A model generated the notes under the pieces. It made no database searches. It saw only the letters and a list, made by a program, of their open reading frames with translations, and was not told the DNA's origin. From Clavelina lepadiformis (lineage: Eukaryota > Chordata > Ascidiacea > Aplousobranchia > Clavelinidae): a stretch of DNA of 64,000 nt. Shown here piece by piece: positions 1 to 13,459 of this stretch. The stretch's first letter is position 1. Each line of letters opens with the position of its first letter. The translations under genes and the position numbers were made by a program. The stretch is from positions 3,906,977 through 3,970,976 of the forward strand of contig NC_135248.1 in NCBI RefSeq assembly GCF_947623445.1, read 5' to 3'.

Positions 1-61
1 ATTGTGTTCGACTCTAGCAACAGAACAGCTTTGCATCATCCAATCCAGTAAAAGCAAAATC

Positions 62-133
62 TGCTGTGACCTGGATTCGAATCAGGGTTGCCACGGCCAC
101 AACGTGGAGTACTAACCACTATACGATCACAGC
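62..133 (-). tRNA. tRNA-His-GTG: tRNA-His(GTG), pair 1
   Basis: A53 variant: G53 is A, which loses the G53:C61 pair and the second base of the B box. Otherwise as the reference copy at 33057-33128. Confidence 0.85.
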
Positions 134-141
134 TGGATAAG

Positions 142-213
142 TAGCAGAGGATGGTTTCGATCCATCGACCTCTGGGTTATGGGCCCAGCACGCTTCCGCT
201 GCGCCACTCTGCT
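142..213 (-). tRNA. tRNA-iMet-CAT: tRNA-iMet(CAT), pair 1
   Basis: Same sequence as the reference copy at 33137-33208. Confidence 0.95.
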
Positions 214-743
214 GAATGAGTCAATATTAGCTTTCTAGTTTACATCAATTTAGCCTTTTATTAAAATTTACCAACTAAGCAACCCAGTTAAATGTAGAGT
301 GTCACACGCAATATAACATATTGATGTAAATCCCAATGTAATTTTTCAATCGTATTTTGACCTTTTTGTTACTCAGTTCATACAACATTATAGTAGTATT
401 CAGAAAACTTATCAACACAAAAGCTATAAATTGGTAGCATTTGAAAATACTGTTATTTGTTGAGATTGTATGTTGTGTTAGTAGTTCAAACAAACTACAT
501 AACTTTAATGTTTCATAAACACGCAGTTCCACTACTCATGTGTTGATTAAGTTATCAATTATATATGTAATAAACCCACTATTGAGATTGCGACAATAAA
601 AATTTGCATCGATTCATGCTGTTGATCATCTGCAACTTTTACCGGAATTGATAAGCATTGATTTGAAAGGCCGTTATCGGACATTGTGTTCGACTCTAGC
701 AACAGAACAGCTTTGCATCACTCAATCCAGTAAAAGCAAAATC

Positions 744-815
744 TGCTGTGACCTGGATTCGAATCAGGGTTGCCACGGTTACAACTTGGAGTACTAACCA
801 CTATACGATCACAGC
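744..815 (-). tRNA. tRNA-His body with GTA anticodon, pair 2
   Basis: A53 variant. The anticodon arm also differs at C30 to A, G36 to A and G37 to A, so the triplet reads GTA (Tyr) instead of GTG and pair 30:40 is lost. Probably a defective copy; if charged by HisRS it would misread Tyr codons. Confidence 0.7.
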
Positions 816-823
816 TGGATAAG

Positions 824-895
824 TAGCAGAGGATGGTTTCGATCCATCGACCTCTGGGTTATGGGCCCAGCACGCTTCCGCTGCGCCACTCTGCT
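824..895 (-). tRNA. tRNA-iMet-CAT: tRNA-iMet(CAT), pair 2
   Basis: Reference sequence. Confidence 0.95.
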
Positions 896-1427
896 GAATG
901 AGTCAATATTAGCTTTCTAGTTTACATCAATTTAGCCTTTTATTAAAATTTACCAACTAAGCAACCCAGTTAAATGTAGAGTGTCACACGCAATATAACA
1001 TATTGATGTAAACCCCAATGTAACTTTTTAATCGTATTTTGACCTTTTTGTTACTCAGTTCATACAACATTATAGTAGTATTCAGAAAACTTATCAACAC
1101 AAAAGCTATAAATTGGTAGCATTTGAAAATACTGTTATTTGTGTAGATTGTATGTTGTGTTAGTAGTTCAAACAAACTACATAACTTTAATGTTTCATAA
1201 ACACGCAGTTCCACTATACTCATGTTTTGATTAAATTATCAATTATATATGTAATAAACCCATTCTTGAAATTGCGGCAATAAAAATTTGCATCGATTCA
1301 TGCTGTTGATCATCTGCAACTTTTACCTGAATCGATAAGCATTGATTTGAAAGGCCGTTATCGGACATTGTGTTCGACTCTAGCAACAGAACAGCTTTTC
1401 ATCACTCAATCCAGTAAAAGCAAAATC

Positions 1428-1499
1428 TGCAGTGACCTGGATTCGAACCAGGGTTGCCACGGCCACAACGTGGAGTACTAACCACTATACGATCACAGC
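1428..1499 (-). tRNA. tRNA-His-GTG: tRNA-His(GTG), pair 3
   Basis: One change in the 3' acceptor strand gives a T3:T70 mismatch; B box intact. Confidence 0.85.
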
Positions 1500-1507
1500 T
1501 GGATAAG

Positions 1508-1579
1508 TAGCAGAGGATGGTTTCGATCCATCGACCTCTGGGTTATGGGCCCAGCACGCTTCCGCTGCGCCACTCTGCT
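1508..1579 (-). tRNA. tRNA-iMet-CAT: tRNA-iMet(CAT), pair 3
   Basis: Reference sequence. Confidence 0.95.
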
Positions 1580-2118
1580 GAATGAGTGAATATTAGCTTT
1601 CTAGTTTACATCAATTTTACCCTTTTTTAAAATTTACCAACTAAGCAACCCAGTTAAATGTAGAATGTTACACGCAATATAACATATTTTATGTAAACCC
1701 CAATGTAATTTTTCAATCGTATTTTGACTTTTTTGTTACTCAGTTCATACAACATTATAGTAGTATTCAAAAAACTTATCAACACAAAAGCTATAAATTG
1801 GTAGCATTTGAAAATACTGTTATTTGTGTAGATTGTATGTTGTGTTAGTAGTTCAAACAAACTACATAAATACATAACTTTAATGTTTTATAAACACGCA
1901 GTTCCACTACTCATGTTTTGATGAAATTATCAATTATATATGTAATAAACCCATTATTGAAATTGCGACAATAAAAATTTGCATCGATTCATGCTGTTGA
2001 TCATCTGCAACTTTTACCTGAATTGATAAGCATTGATTTGAAAGGCCGATATCGGACATTGTGTTCGACTCTAGCAACAGAACAGCTTTGCATCACTCAA
2101 TCCAGTAAAAGCAAAATC

Positions 2119-2190
2119 TGCTGTGACCTGGATTCGAACCAGGGTTGCCACGGCCACAACGTGGAGTACTAACCACTATACGATCACAGC
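2119..2190 (-). tRNA. tRNA-His-GTG: tRNA-His(GTG), pair 4
   Basis: Reference sequence. Confidence 0.95.
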
Positions 2191-2198
2191 TGGATAAG

Positions 2199-2270
2199 TA
2201 GCAGAGGATGGTTTCGATCCATCGACCTCTTGGCTATGGCCCCAGCACGCTTCCGCTGCGCCACTCTGCT
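2199..2270 (-). tRNA. tRNA-iMet-CAT: tRNA-iMet(CAT), pair 4, altered anticodon arm
   Basis: CAT is kept, but C32 is G, A38 is G and C41 is A, which loses the 29:41 pair in the G:C run typical of initiators. Confidence 0.75.
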
Positions 2271-2800
2271 GAATGAGTCAATATTAGCTTTCTAGTTTAC
2301 ATCAATTTAGCCTTTTATTAAAATTTACCAACTAAGCAACCCAGTTAAATGTAGAGTGTCACACGCAATATAACATATTGATGTAAACCCCAATGTAATT
2401 TTTCAATCGTATTTTGACCTTTTTGTTACTCAGTTCATACAACATTATAGTAGTATTCAGAAAACTTATCAACACAAAAGCTATAAATTGGTAGCATTTG
2501 AAAATACTGTTATTTGTTGAGATTGTATGTTGTGTTAGTAGTTCAAACAAACTACATAACTTTAATGTTTCATAAACACGCAGTTCCACTACTCATGTGT
2601 TGATTAAGTTATCAATTATATATGTAATAAACCCACTATTGAGATTGCGACAATAAAAATTTGCATCGATTCATGCTGTTGATCATCTGCAACTTTTACC
2701 TGAATTGATAAGCTTTGATTTGAAAGGCCGTTATCGGACATTGTGTTCGACTCTAGCAACAGAACAGCTTTGCATCACTCAATCCAGTAAAAGCAAAATC

Positions 2801-2872
2801 TGCTGTGACCTGGATTCGAATCAGGGTTGCCACGGTCACAACGTGGAGTACTAACCACTATACGATCACAGC
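2801..2872 (-). tRNA. tRNA-His-GTG: tRNA-His(GTG), pair 5
   Basis: A53 variant, plus G37 to A beside the anticodon. First gene of the first 8,241-bp repeat copy. Confidence 0.85.
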
Positions 2873-2880
2873 TGGATAAG

Positions 2881-2952
2881 TAGCAGAGGATGGTTTCGAT
2901 CCATCGACCTCTGGGTTATGGGCCCAGCACGCTTCCGCTGCGCCACTCTGCT
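2881..2952 (-). tRNA. tRNA-iMet-CAT: tRNA-iMet(CAT), pair 5
   Basis: Reference sequence. Confidence 0.95.
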
Positions 2953-3969
2953 GAATGAGTGAATATTAGATTTCTAGTTTACATCAATTTTATCCTTTTT
3001 TAAAATTTACCAACTAAGCAACCCAGTTAAATGTAGAATGTCACACGCAATATAACATTTTGATGTAAACCCCAATGTAATTTTTCAATCGTATTTTGAC
3101 CTTTTTGTTACTCAGTTCATACAACATTATCGTAGTATTCAGAAAACTTATCAACACAAAAGCTATAAATTGGTAGGATTTGAAAATACTGTTATTTGTT
3201 GAGATTGTATGTTGTGTTAGTAGTTCAAACAAACTACATAACTTTAATGTTTCATAAACACGCAGTTCCACTATACTCATGTTTTAATTAAATTATCAAT
3301 TATATATGTAATAAACCCATTCTTGAAATTGCGGCAATAAAAATTTGCATCGATTCATGCTGTTGATCATCTGCAACTTTTATCTGAATTGATAAGCATT
3401 GATTTGAAAGGCCGATATCGGACATTGTGTTCGACTCTAGCAACAGAACAGCTTTGCATCACTCAATCCAGTAAAAGCAAAATCAACTAAGATTTACCAA
3501 CTAAGCAACCCAGTTAAATTTAGAATGTCACACGCAATATAACATATTGATGTAAACCCCAATGTAATTATTCAATCGTATTTTGATCTTTTTGTTACTC
3601 AGTTCATACAACATTATAGTAGTATTCAGAAAACTTATCAACACAAAAGCTATAAATTGGTAGCATTTGAAAATACTGTTATTTGTGTAGATTGTATGTT
3701 GTGTTAGTAGTTCAAACAAACTACATAATTTTAATGTTTTATAAACACGCAGTTCCACTACTCATGTTTTGATTAAGTTATCAATTATATATGTAATAAA
3801 CCCACTATTGAGATTGCGACAATAAAAATTTGCATCGATTCATGCTGTTGATCATCTGCAACTTTTACCTGAATTGATAAGCATTGATTTGAAAGGCCGT
3901 TATCGGACATTGTGTTCGACTCTAGCAACAGAACAGCTTTGCATCACTCATACCAGTAAAAGCAAAACC

Positions 3970-4041
3970 TGCTGTGACCTGGATTCGAACCAGGGTTGCC
4001 ACGGCCACAACGTGGAGTACTAACCACTATACGATCACAGC
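3970..4041 (-). tRNA. tRNA-His-GTG: tRNA-His(GTG), pair 6
   Basis: Reference sequence; one of four pairs with both genes at consensus. Confidence 0.95.
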
Positions 4042-4049
4042 TGGATAAG

Positions 4050-4121
4050 TAGCAGAGGATGGTTTCGATCCATCGACCTCTGGGTTATGGGCCCAGCACG
4101 CTTCCGCTGCGCCACTCTGCT
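4050..4121 (-). tRNA. tRNA-iMet-CAT: tRNA-iMet(CAT), pair 6
   Basis: Reference sequence. Confidence 0.95.
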
Positions 4122-5138
4122 GAATGAGTCAATATTAGCTTTCTACTTTACATCAATTTAGCCTTTTATTAAAATTTACCAACTAAGCAACCCAGTTAAA
4201 TGTAGAGTGTCACACGCAATATAACATATTGATGTAAACCCCAGTGTAACTTTTCAATCGTGTTTTGACCTTTTTGTTACTCAGTTCATACAACATTATA
4301 GTAGTATTCAGAAAACTTATCAATACAAAAGCTATAAATTGGTAGCATTTGAAAATACTGTTATTTGTTGAGATTGTATGTTGTGTTAGTAGTTCAAACA
4401 AACTACATAACTTTAATGTTTCATAAACACGCAGTTCCACTATACTCATGTTTTGATTAAATTATCAATTATATATGTAATAAACCCATTCTTGAAATTG
4501 CGGCAATAAAAATTTGCATCGATTCATGCTGTTGATCATCTGGAACTTTTATCTGAATTGATAAGCATTGATTTGAAAGGCCGATATCGGACATTGTGTT
4601 CGACTCTAGCAACAGAACAGCTTTGCATCACTCAATCTAGTAAAAGCAAAATCAACTAAGATTTACCAACTAAGCAACCCAGTTAAATGTAGAATGTCAC
4701 ACGCAATATAACATATTGATGTAAACCCCAATGTAATTATTCAATCGTATTTTGACTTTTTTGTTACTCAGTTCATACAACATTATAGTAGTATTCAGAA
4801 AACTTATCAACACAAAAGCTATAAATTGGTAGCATTTGAAAATACTGTTATTTGTGTAGATTGTATGTTGTGTTAGTAGTTCAAACAAACTACATAACTT
4901 TAATGTTTCATAAACACGCAGTTCCACTAGTCATGTTTTGATTAAGTTATCAATTATATATGTAATAAACCCACTATTGAGATTGCGACAATAAAAATTT
5001 GCATCGATTCATGCTGTTGATCATCTGCAACTTTTACCTGAAATGATAAGCATTGATTTGAAAGGCCGTTATCGGACATTGTGTTCGACTCTAGCAACAG
5101 AACAGCTTTGCATCACTCAATCCAGTAAAAGCAAAATC

Positions 5139-5210
5139 TGCTGTGACCTGGATTCGAATCAGGGTTGCCACGGCCACAACGTGTAGTACTAACCACTATA
5201 CGATCACAGC
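5139..5210 (-). tRNA. tRNA-His-GTG: tRNA-His(GTG), pair 7
   Basis: A53 variant plus C27 to A, which opens the 27:43 pair. Confidence 0.8.
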
Positions 5211-5218
5211 TGGATAAG

Positions 5219-5290
5219 TAGCAGAGGATGGTTTCGATCCATCGACCTCTGGGTTATGGGCCCAGCACGCTTCCGCTGCGCCACTCTGCT
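5219..5290 (-). tRNA. tRNA-iMet-CAT: tRNA-iMet(CAT), pair 7
   Basis: Reference sequence. Confidence 0.95.
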
Positions 5291-6307
5291 GAATGAGTCA
5301 ATATTAGCTTTCTACTTTACATCAATTTAGCCTTTTATTAAAATGTACCAACTAAGCAACCCAGTTAAATGTAGAGTGTCACACGCAATATAACATATTG
5401 ATGTAAACCCCAGTGTAACTTTTCAATCGTATTTTGACCTTTTTGTTACTCAGTTCATACAACATTATAGTAGTATTCAGAAAACTTATCAATACAAAAG
5501 CTATAAATTGGTAGCATTTGAAAATACTGTTATTTGTTGAGATTGTATGTTGTGTTAGTAGTTCAAACAAACTAAATAACTTTAATGTTTCATAAACACG
5601 CAGTTCCACTATACTCATGTTTTGATTAAATTATCAATTATATATGTAATAAACCCATTCTTGAAATTGTGGCAATAAAAATTTGCATCGATTCATGCTG
5701 TTGATCATCTGCAACTTTTATCTGAATTGATAAGCATTGATTTGAAAGGCCGATATCGGACATTGTGTTCGACTCTAGCAACAGAACAGCTTTGAGTCAC
5801 TCAATCTAGTAAAAGCAAAATCAACTAAGATTTACCAACTAAGCAACCCAGTTAAATGTAGAATGTCACACGCAATATAACATATTGATGTAAACCCCAA
5901 TGTAATTATTCAATCGTATTTTGACTTTTTTGTTACTCAGTTCATACAACATTATAGTAGTATTCAGAAAACTTATCAACACAAAAGCTATAAATTGGTA
6001 GCATTTGAAAATACTGTTATTTGTGTAGATTGTATGTTGTGTTAGTAGTTCAAACAAACTACATAAATTTAATGTTTCATAAACACGCAGTTCCACTAGT
6101 CATGTTTTGATTAAGTTATCAATTATATATGTAATAAACCCACTATTGAGATTGCGACAATAAAAATTTGCATCGATTCATGCTGTTGATCATCTGCAAC
6201 TTTTACCTGAATTGATAAGCATTGATTTGAAAGGCCGTTATCGGACATTGTGTTCGACTCTAGCAACAGAACAGCTTTGCATCACTCAATCCAGTAAAAG
6301 CAAAATC

Positions 6308-6379
6308 TGCTGTGACCTGGATTCGAATCAGGGTTGCCACGGCCACAACGTGGAGTACTAACCACTATACGATCACAGC
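6308..6379 (-). tRNA. tRNA-His-GTG: tRNA-His(GTG), pair 8
   Basis: A53 variant. Confidence 0.85.
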
Positions 6380-6387
6380 TGGATAAG

Positions 6388-6459
6388 TAGCAGAGGATGG
6401 TTTCGATCCATCGACCTCTGGGTTATGGGCCCAGCACGCTTCCGCTGCGCCACTCTGCT
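6388..6459 (-). tRNA. tRNA-iMet-CAT: tRNA-iMet(CAT), pair 8
   Basis: Reference sequence. Confidence 0.95.
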
Positions 6460-7476
6460 GAATGAGTCAATATTAGCTTTCTACTTTACATCAATTTAGC
6501 CTTTTATTAAAATTTACCAACTAAGCAACCCAGTTAAATGTAGAGTGTCACACGCAATATAACATATTGATGTAAACCCCAGTCTAACTTTTCAATCGTA
6601 TTTTGACCTTTTTGTTACTCAGTTCATACAACATTATCGTAGTATTCAGAAAACTTATCAATACAAAAGCTATAAATTGGTAGCATTTGAAAATACTGTT
6701 ATTTGTTGAGATTGTATGTTGTGTTAGTAGTTCAAACAAACTAAATAACTTTAATGTTTCATAAACACGCAGTTCCACTATACTCATGTTTTGATTAAAT
6801 TATCAATTATATATGTAATAAACCCATTCTTGAAATTGCGGCAATAAAAATTTGCATCGATTCATGCTGTTGATCATCTGCAACTTTTATCTGAATTGAT
6901 AAGCATTGATTTGAAAGGCCGATATCGGACATTGTGTTCGACTCTAGCAACAGAACAGCTTTGCATCACTCAATCCAGTAAAAGCAAAATCAACTAAGAT
7001 TTACCAACTAAGCAACCCAGTTAAATGTAGAATGTCACACGCAATATAACATATTGATGTAAACCCCAATGTAATTATTCAATCGTATTTTGACTTTTTT
7101 GTTACTCAGTTCATACAACATTATAGTAGTATTCAGAAAACTTATCAACACAAAAGCTATAAATTGGTAGCATTTGAAAATACTGTTATTTGTGTAGATT
7201 GTATGTTGTGTTAGTAGTTCAAACAAACTACATAACTTTAATGTTTCATAAACACGCAGTTCCACTAGTCATGTTTTGATTAAGTTATCAATTATATATG
7301 TAATAAACCCACTATTGAGATTGCGACAATAAAAATTTGCATCGATTCATGCTGTTGATCATCTGCAACTTTTACCTGAAATGATAAGCATTGATTTGAA
7401 AGGCCGTTATCGGACATTGTGTTCGACTCTAGCAACAGAACAGCTTTGCATCACTCAATCCAGTAAAAGCAAAATC

Positions 7477-7548
7477 TGCTGTGACCTGGATTCGAATCAG
7501 GGTTGCCACGGCCACAACGTGTAGTACTAACCACTATACGATCACAGC
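7477..7548 (-). tRNA. tRNA-His-GTG: tRNA-His(GTG), pair 9
   Basis: A53 and A27 variant, as pair 7. Confidence 0.8.
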
Positions 7549-7556
7549 TGGATAAG

Positions 7557-7628
7557 TAGCAGAGGATGGTTTCGATCCATCGACCTCTGGGTTATGGGCC
7601 CAGCACGCTTCCGCTGCGCCACTCTGCT
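7557..7628 (-). tRNA. tRNA-iMet-CAT: tRNA-iMet(CAT), pair 9
   Basis: Reference sequence. Confidence 0.95.
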
Positions 7629-8645
7629 GAATGAGTCAATATTAGCTTTCTACTTTACATCAATTTAGCCTTTTAATAAAATGTACCAACTAAGCAACCC
7701 AGTTAAATGTAGAGTGTCACACGCAATATAACATATTGATGTAAACCCCAGTGTAACTTTTCAATCGTATTTTGACCTTTTTGTTACTCAGTTCATACAA
7801 CATTATAGTAGTATTCAGAAAACTTATCAATACAAAAGCTATAAATTGGTAGCATTTGAAAATACTGTTATTTGTTGAGATTGTATGTTGTGTTAGTAGT
7901 TCAAACAAACTAAATAACTTTAATGTTTCATAAACACGCAGTTCCACTATACTCATGTTTTGATTAAATTATCAATTATATATGTAATAAACCCATTCTT
8001 GAAATTGTGGCAATAAAAATTTGCATCGATTCATGCTGTTGATCATCTGCAACTTTTATCTGAATTGATAAGCATTGATTTGAAAGGCCGATATCGGACA
8101 TTGTGTTCGACTCTAGCAACAGAACAGCTTTGCATCACTCAATCTAGTAAAAGCAAAATCAACTAAGATTTACCAACTAAGCAACCCAGTTAAATGTAGA
8201 ATGTCACACGCAATATAACATATTGATGTAAACCCCAATGTAATTATTCAATCGTATTTTGACTTTTTTGTTACTCAGTTCATACAACATTATAGTAGTA
8301 TTCAGAAAACTTATCAACACAAAAGCTATAAATTGGTAGCATTTGAAAATACTGTTATTTGTGTAGATTGTATGTTGTGTTAGTAGTTCAAACAAACTAC
8401 ATAAATTTAATGTTTCATAAACACGCAGTTCCACTAGTCATGTTTTGATTAAGTTATCAATTATATATGTAATAAACCCACTATTGAGATTGCGACAATA
8501 AAAATTTGCATCGATTCATGCTGTTGATCATCTGCAACTTTTACCTGAATTGATAAGCATTGATTTGAAAGGCCGTTATCGGACATTGTGTTCGACTCTA
8601 GCAACAGAACAGCTTTGCATCACTCAATCCAGTAAAAGCAAAATC

Positions 8646-8717
8646 TGCTGTGACCTGGATTCGAATCAGGGTTGCCACGGCCACAACGTGGAGTACTAAC
8701 CACTATACGATCACAGC
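8646..8717 (-). tRNA. tRNA-His-GTG: tRNA-His(GTG), pair 10
   Basis: A53 variant. Confidence 0.85.
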
Positions 8718-8725
8718 TGGATAAG

Positions 8726-8797
8726 TAGCAGAGGATGGTTTCGATCCATCGACCTCTGGATTATGGGCCCAGCACGCTTCCGCTGCGCCACTCTGCT
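8726..8797 (-). tRNA. tRNA-iMet-CAT: tRNA-iMet(CAT), pair 10
   Basis: C39 to T, giving a G31:U39 wobble in the anticodon stem. Confidence 0.9.
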
Positions 8798-9836
8798 GAA
8801 TGAGTCAATATTAGCTTTCTACTTTACATCAATTTAGCCTTTTATTAAAATTTACCAACTAAGCAACCCAGTTAAATGTAGAGTGTCACACGCAATATAA
8901 CATATTGATGTAAACCCCAGTGTAACTTTTCAATCGTATTTTGACCTTTTTGTTACTCAGTTCATACAACATTATAGTAGTATTCAGAAAACTTATCAAT
9001 ACAAAAGCTATAAATTGGTAGCATTTGAAAATACTGTTATTTGTTGAGATTGTATGTTGTGTTAGTAGTTCAAACAAACTAAATAACTTTAATGTTTCAT
9101 AAACACGCAGTTCCACTATACTCATGTTTTGATTAAATTATCAATTATATATGTAATAAACCCATTCTTGAAATTGCGGCAATAAAAATTTGCATCGATT
9201 CATGCTGTTGATCATCTGCAACTTTTATCTGAATTGATAAGCATTGATTTGAAAGGCCGATATCGGACATTGTGTTCGACTCTAGCAACAGAACAGCTTT
9301 GCATCACTCAATCCAGTAAAAGCAAAATCAACTAAGATTTACCAACTAAGCAACCCAGTTAAATGTAGAATGTCACACGCAATATAACATATTGATGTAA
9401 ACCCCAATGTTTCAATTATTTCCAATGTTTTCAATTATTCAATCGTATTTTGACTTTTTTGTTACTCAGTTCATACAACATTGTAGTAGTATTCAGAAAA
9501 CTTATCAACACAAAAGCTATAAATTGGTAGCATTTGAAAATACTGTTATTTGTGTAGATTGTATGTTGTGTTAGTAATTCAAACAAACTACATAACTTTA
9601 ATGTTTCGTAAACACGCAGTTCCACTACTCATGTGTTGATTAAGTTATCAATTATATATGTAATAAACCCACTATTGAGATTGCGACAATAAAAATTTGC
9701 ATCGATTCATGCTGTTGATCATCTGCAACTTTTTCCTGAATTGATAAGCATTGATTTGAAAGGCCGATATCGGACATTGTGTTCGACTCTAGCAACAGAA
9801 CAGCTTTGCATCACTCATACCAGTAAAAGCAAAATC

Positions 9837-9908
9837 TGCTGTGACCTGGATTCGAACCAGGGTTGCCACAGCCACAACGTGGAGTACTAACCACTATACG
9901 ATCACAGC
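9837..9908 (-). tRNA. tRNA-His-GTG: tRNA-His(GTG), pair 11
   Basis: T39 variant (G31:U39 wobble); B box intact. Confidence 0.9.
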
Positions 9909-9916
9909 TGGATAAG

Positions 9917-9988
9917 TAGCAGAGGATGGTTTCGATCCATCGACCTCTGGGTTATGGGCCCAGCACGCTTCCGCTGCGCCACTCTGCT
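9917..9988 (-). tRNA. tRNA-iMet-CAT: tRNA-iMet(CAT), pair 11
   Basis: Reference sequence. Confidence 0.95.
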
Positions 9989-11041
9989 GAATGAGTGAAT
10001 ATTAGCTTTCTAGTTTACATCAATTTTACCCTTTTTTAAAATTTACCAACTAAGCAACCCAGTTAAATGTAGAATGTCACACGCAATATAACATATTGAT
10101 GTAAACCCCAATGTAATTTTTCAATCGTATTTTGACCTTTTTGTTACTCAGTTCATACAACATTATAGCAGTATTCAGAAAACTTATCAACACAAAAGCT
10201 ATAAATTGGTAGCATTTGAAAATACTGTTATTTGTTGAGATTGTGTGTTGTGTTAGTAGTTCAAACAAACTACATAAATACATAAATACATAACTTTAAT
10301 GTTTCATAAACACGCAGTTCCACTACTCATGTTTTGATTAAATTATCAATTATATATGTAATAAACCCATTATTGAAATTGCGACAATAAAAATTTGCAT
10401 CGATTCATGCTGTTGATCATCTGCAACTTTTACCTGAATTGATAAGCATTGATTTGAAAGGCCGATATCGGACATTGTGTTCGACTCTAGCAACAGAACA
10501 GCTTTGCATCACTCAATCCAGGAAAAGCAAAATCAACTAAGATTTACCAACTAAGCAACCCAGTTAAATGTAGAATGTCACACGCAATATAACATATTGA
10601 TGTAAACCCCAATGTTTCAATTATTTCCAATGTTTTCAATTATTCAATCGTATTTTGACCTTTTTGTTACTCAGTTCATACAACATTATAGTAGTATTCA
10701 GAAAACTTATCAACACAAAAGCTATAAATTGGTAGCATTTGAAAATACTGTTATTTGTGTAGATTGTATGTTGTGTTAGTAATTCAAACAAACTACATAA
10801 CTTTAATGTTTCGTAAACACGCAATTCCACTACTCATGTGTTGATTAAGTTATCAATTATATATGTAATAAACCCACTATTGAGATTGCGACAATAAAAA
10901 TTTGCATCGATTCATGCTGTTGATCATCTGCAACTTTTACCTGAATTGATAAGCATTGATTTGAAAGGCCGATATCGGACATTGTGTTCGACTCTAGCAA
11001 CAGAACAGCTTTGCATCACTCATACCAGTAAAAGCAAAATC

Positions 11042-11113
11042 TGCTGTGACCTGGATTCGAATCAGGGTTGCCACGGTCACAACGTGGAGTACTAACCACT
11101 ATACGATCACAGC
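11042..11113 (-). tRNA. tRNA-His-GTG: tRNA-His(GTG), pair 12
   Basis: A53 and A37, the 8,241-bp copy of pair 5. Confidence 0.85.
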
Positions 11114-11121
11114 TGGATAAG

Positions 11122-11193
11122 TAGCAGAGGATGGTTTCGATCCATCGACCTCTGGGTTATGGGCCCAGCACGCTTCCGCTGCGCCACTCTGCT
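11122..11193 (-). tRNA. tRNA-iMet-CAT: tRNA-iMet(CAT), pair 12
   Basis: Reference sequence. Confidence 0.95.
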
Positions 11194-12210
11194 GAATGAG
11201 TGAATATTAGATTTCTAGTTTACATCAATTTTATCCTTTTTTAAAATTTACCAACTAAGCAACCCAGTTAAATGTAGAATGTCACACGCAATATAACATA
11301 TTGATGTAAACCCCAATGTAATTTTTCAATCGTATTTTGACCTTTTTGTTACTCAGTTCATACAACATTATCGTAGTATTCAGAAAACTTATCAACACAA
11401 AAGCTATAAATTGGTAGGATTTGAAAATACTGTTATTTGTTGAGATTGTATGTTGTGTTAGTAGTTCAAACAAACTACATAACTTTAATGTTTCATAAAC
11501 ACGCAGTTCCACTATACTCATGTTTTAATTAAATTATCAATTATATATGTAATAAACCCATTCTTGAAATTGCGGCAATAAAAATTTGCATCGATTCATG
11601 CTGTTGATCATCTGCAACTTTTATCTGAATTGATAAGCATTGATTTGAAAGGCCGATATCGGACATTGTGTTCGACTCTAGCAACAGAACAGCTTTGCAT
11701 CACTCAATCCAGTAAAAGCAAAATCAACTAAGATTTACCAACTAAGCAACCCAGTTAAATTTAGAATGTCACACGCAATATAACATATTGATGTAAACCC
11801 CAATGTAATTATTCAATCGTATTTTGATCTTTTTGTTACTCAGTTCATACAACATTATAGTAGTATTCAGAAAACTTATCAACACAAAAGCTATAAATTG
11901 GTAGCATTTGAAAATACTGTTATTTGTGTAGATTGTATGTTGTGTTAGTAGTTCAAACAAACTACATAATTTTAATGTTTTATAAACACGCAGTTCCACT
12001 ACTCATGTTTTGATTAAGTTATCAATTATATATGTAATAAACCCACTATTGAGATTGCGACAATAAAAATTTGCATCGATTCATGCTGTTGATCATCTGC
12101 AACTTTTACCTGAATTGATAAGCATTGATTTGAAAGGCCGTTATCGGACATTGTGTTCGACTCTAGCAACAGAACAGCTTTGCATCACTCATACCAGTAA
12201 AAGCAAAACC

Positions 12211-12282
12211 TGCTGTGACCTGGATTCGAACCAGGGTTGCCACGGCCACAACGTGGAGTACTAACCACTATACGATCACAGC
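12211..12282 (-). tRNA. tRNA-His-GTG: tRNA-His(GTG), pair 13
   Basis: Reference sequence, the 8,241-bp copy of pair 6. Confidence 0.95.
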
Positions 12283-12290
12283 TGGATAAG

Positions 12291-12362
12291 TAGCAGAGGA
12301 TGGTTTCGATCCATCGACCTCTGGGTTATGGGCCCAGCACGCTTCCGCTGCGCCACTCTGCT
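12291..12362 (-). tRNA. tRNA-iMet-CAT: tRNA-iMet(CAT), pair 13
   Basis: Reference sequence. Confidence 0.95.
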
Positions 12363-13379
12363 GAATGAGTCAATATTAGCTTTCTACTTTACATCAATTT
12401 AGCCTTTTATTAAAATTTACCAACTAAGCAACCCAGTTAAATGTAGAGTGTCACACGCAATATAACATATTGATGTAAACCCCAGTGTAACTTTTCAATC
12501 GTGTTTTGACCTTTTTGTTACTCAGTTCATACAACATTATAGTAGTATTCAGAAAACTTATCAATACAAAAGCTATAAATTGGTAGCATTTGAAAATACT
12601 GTTATTTGTTGAGATTGTATGTTGTGTTAGTAGTTCAAACAAACTACATAACTTTAATGTTTCATAAACACGCAGTTCCACTATACTCATGTTTTGATTA
12701 AATTATCAATTATATATGTAATAAACCCATTCTTGAAATTGCGGCAATAAAAATTTGCATCGATTCATGCTGTTGATCATCTGGAACTTTTATCTGAATT
12801 GATAAGCATTGATTTGAAAGGCCGATATCGGACATTGTGTTCGACTCTAGCAACAGAACAGCTTTGCATCACTCAATCTAGTAAAAGCAAAATCAACTAA
12901 GATTTACCAACTAAGCAACCCAGTTAAATGTAGAATGTCACACGCAATATAACATATTGATGTAAACCCCAATGTAATTATTCAATCGTATTTTGACTTT
13001 TTTGTTACTCAGTTCATACAACATTATAGTAGTATTCAGAAAACTTATCAACACAAAAGCTATAAATTGGTAGCATTTGAAAATACTGTTATTTGTGTAG
13101 ATTGTATGTTGTGTTAGTAGTTCAAACAAACTACATAACTTTAATGTTTCATAAACACGCAGTTCCACTAGTCATGTTTTGATTAAGTTATCAATTATAT
13201 ATGTAATAAACCCACTATTGAGATTGCGACAATAAAAATTTGCATCGATTCATGCTGTTGATCATCTGCAACTTTTACCTGAAATGATAAGCATTGATTT
13301 GAAAGGCCGTTATCGGACATTGTGTTCGACTCTAGCAACAGAACAGCTTTGCATCACTCAATCCAGTAAAAGCAAAATC

Positions 13380-13451
13380 TGCTGTGACCTGGATTCGAAT
13401 CAGGGTTGCCACGGCCACAACGTGTAGTACTAACCACTATACGATCACAGC
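13380..13451 (-). tRNA. tRNA-His-GTG: tRNA-His(GTG), pair 14
   Basis: A53 and A27, copy of pair 7. Confidence 0.8.
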
Positions 13452-13459
13452 TGGATAAG

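Larger units (their letters stand above)
2801..11041. repeat. 8,241-bp higher-order repeat, copy 1
   Basis: Pairs 5-11 with their tRNA-less partners. Every tRNA and unit recurs exactly 8,241 bp downstream with the same private variants. By eye I found only about four base differences. Confidence 0.93.
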
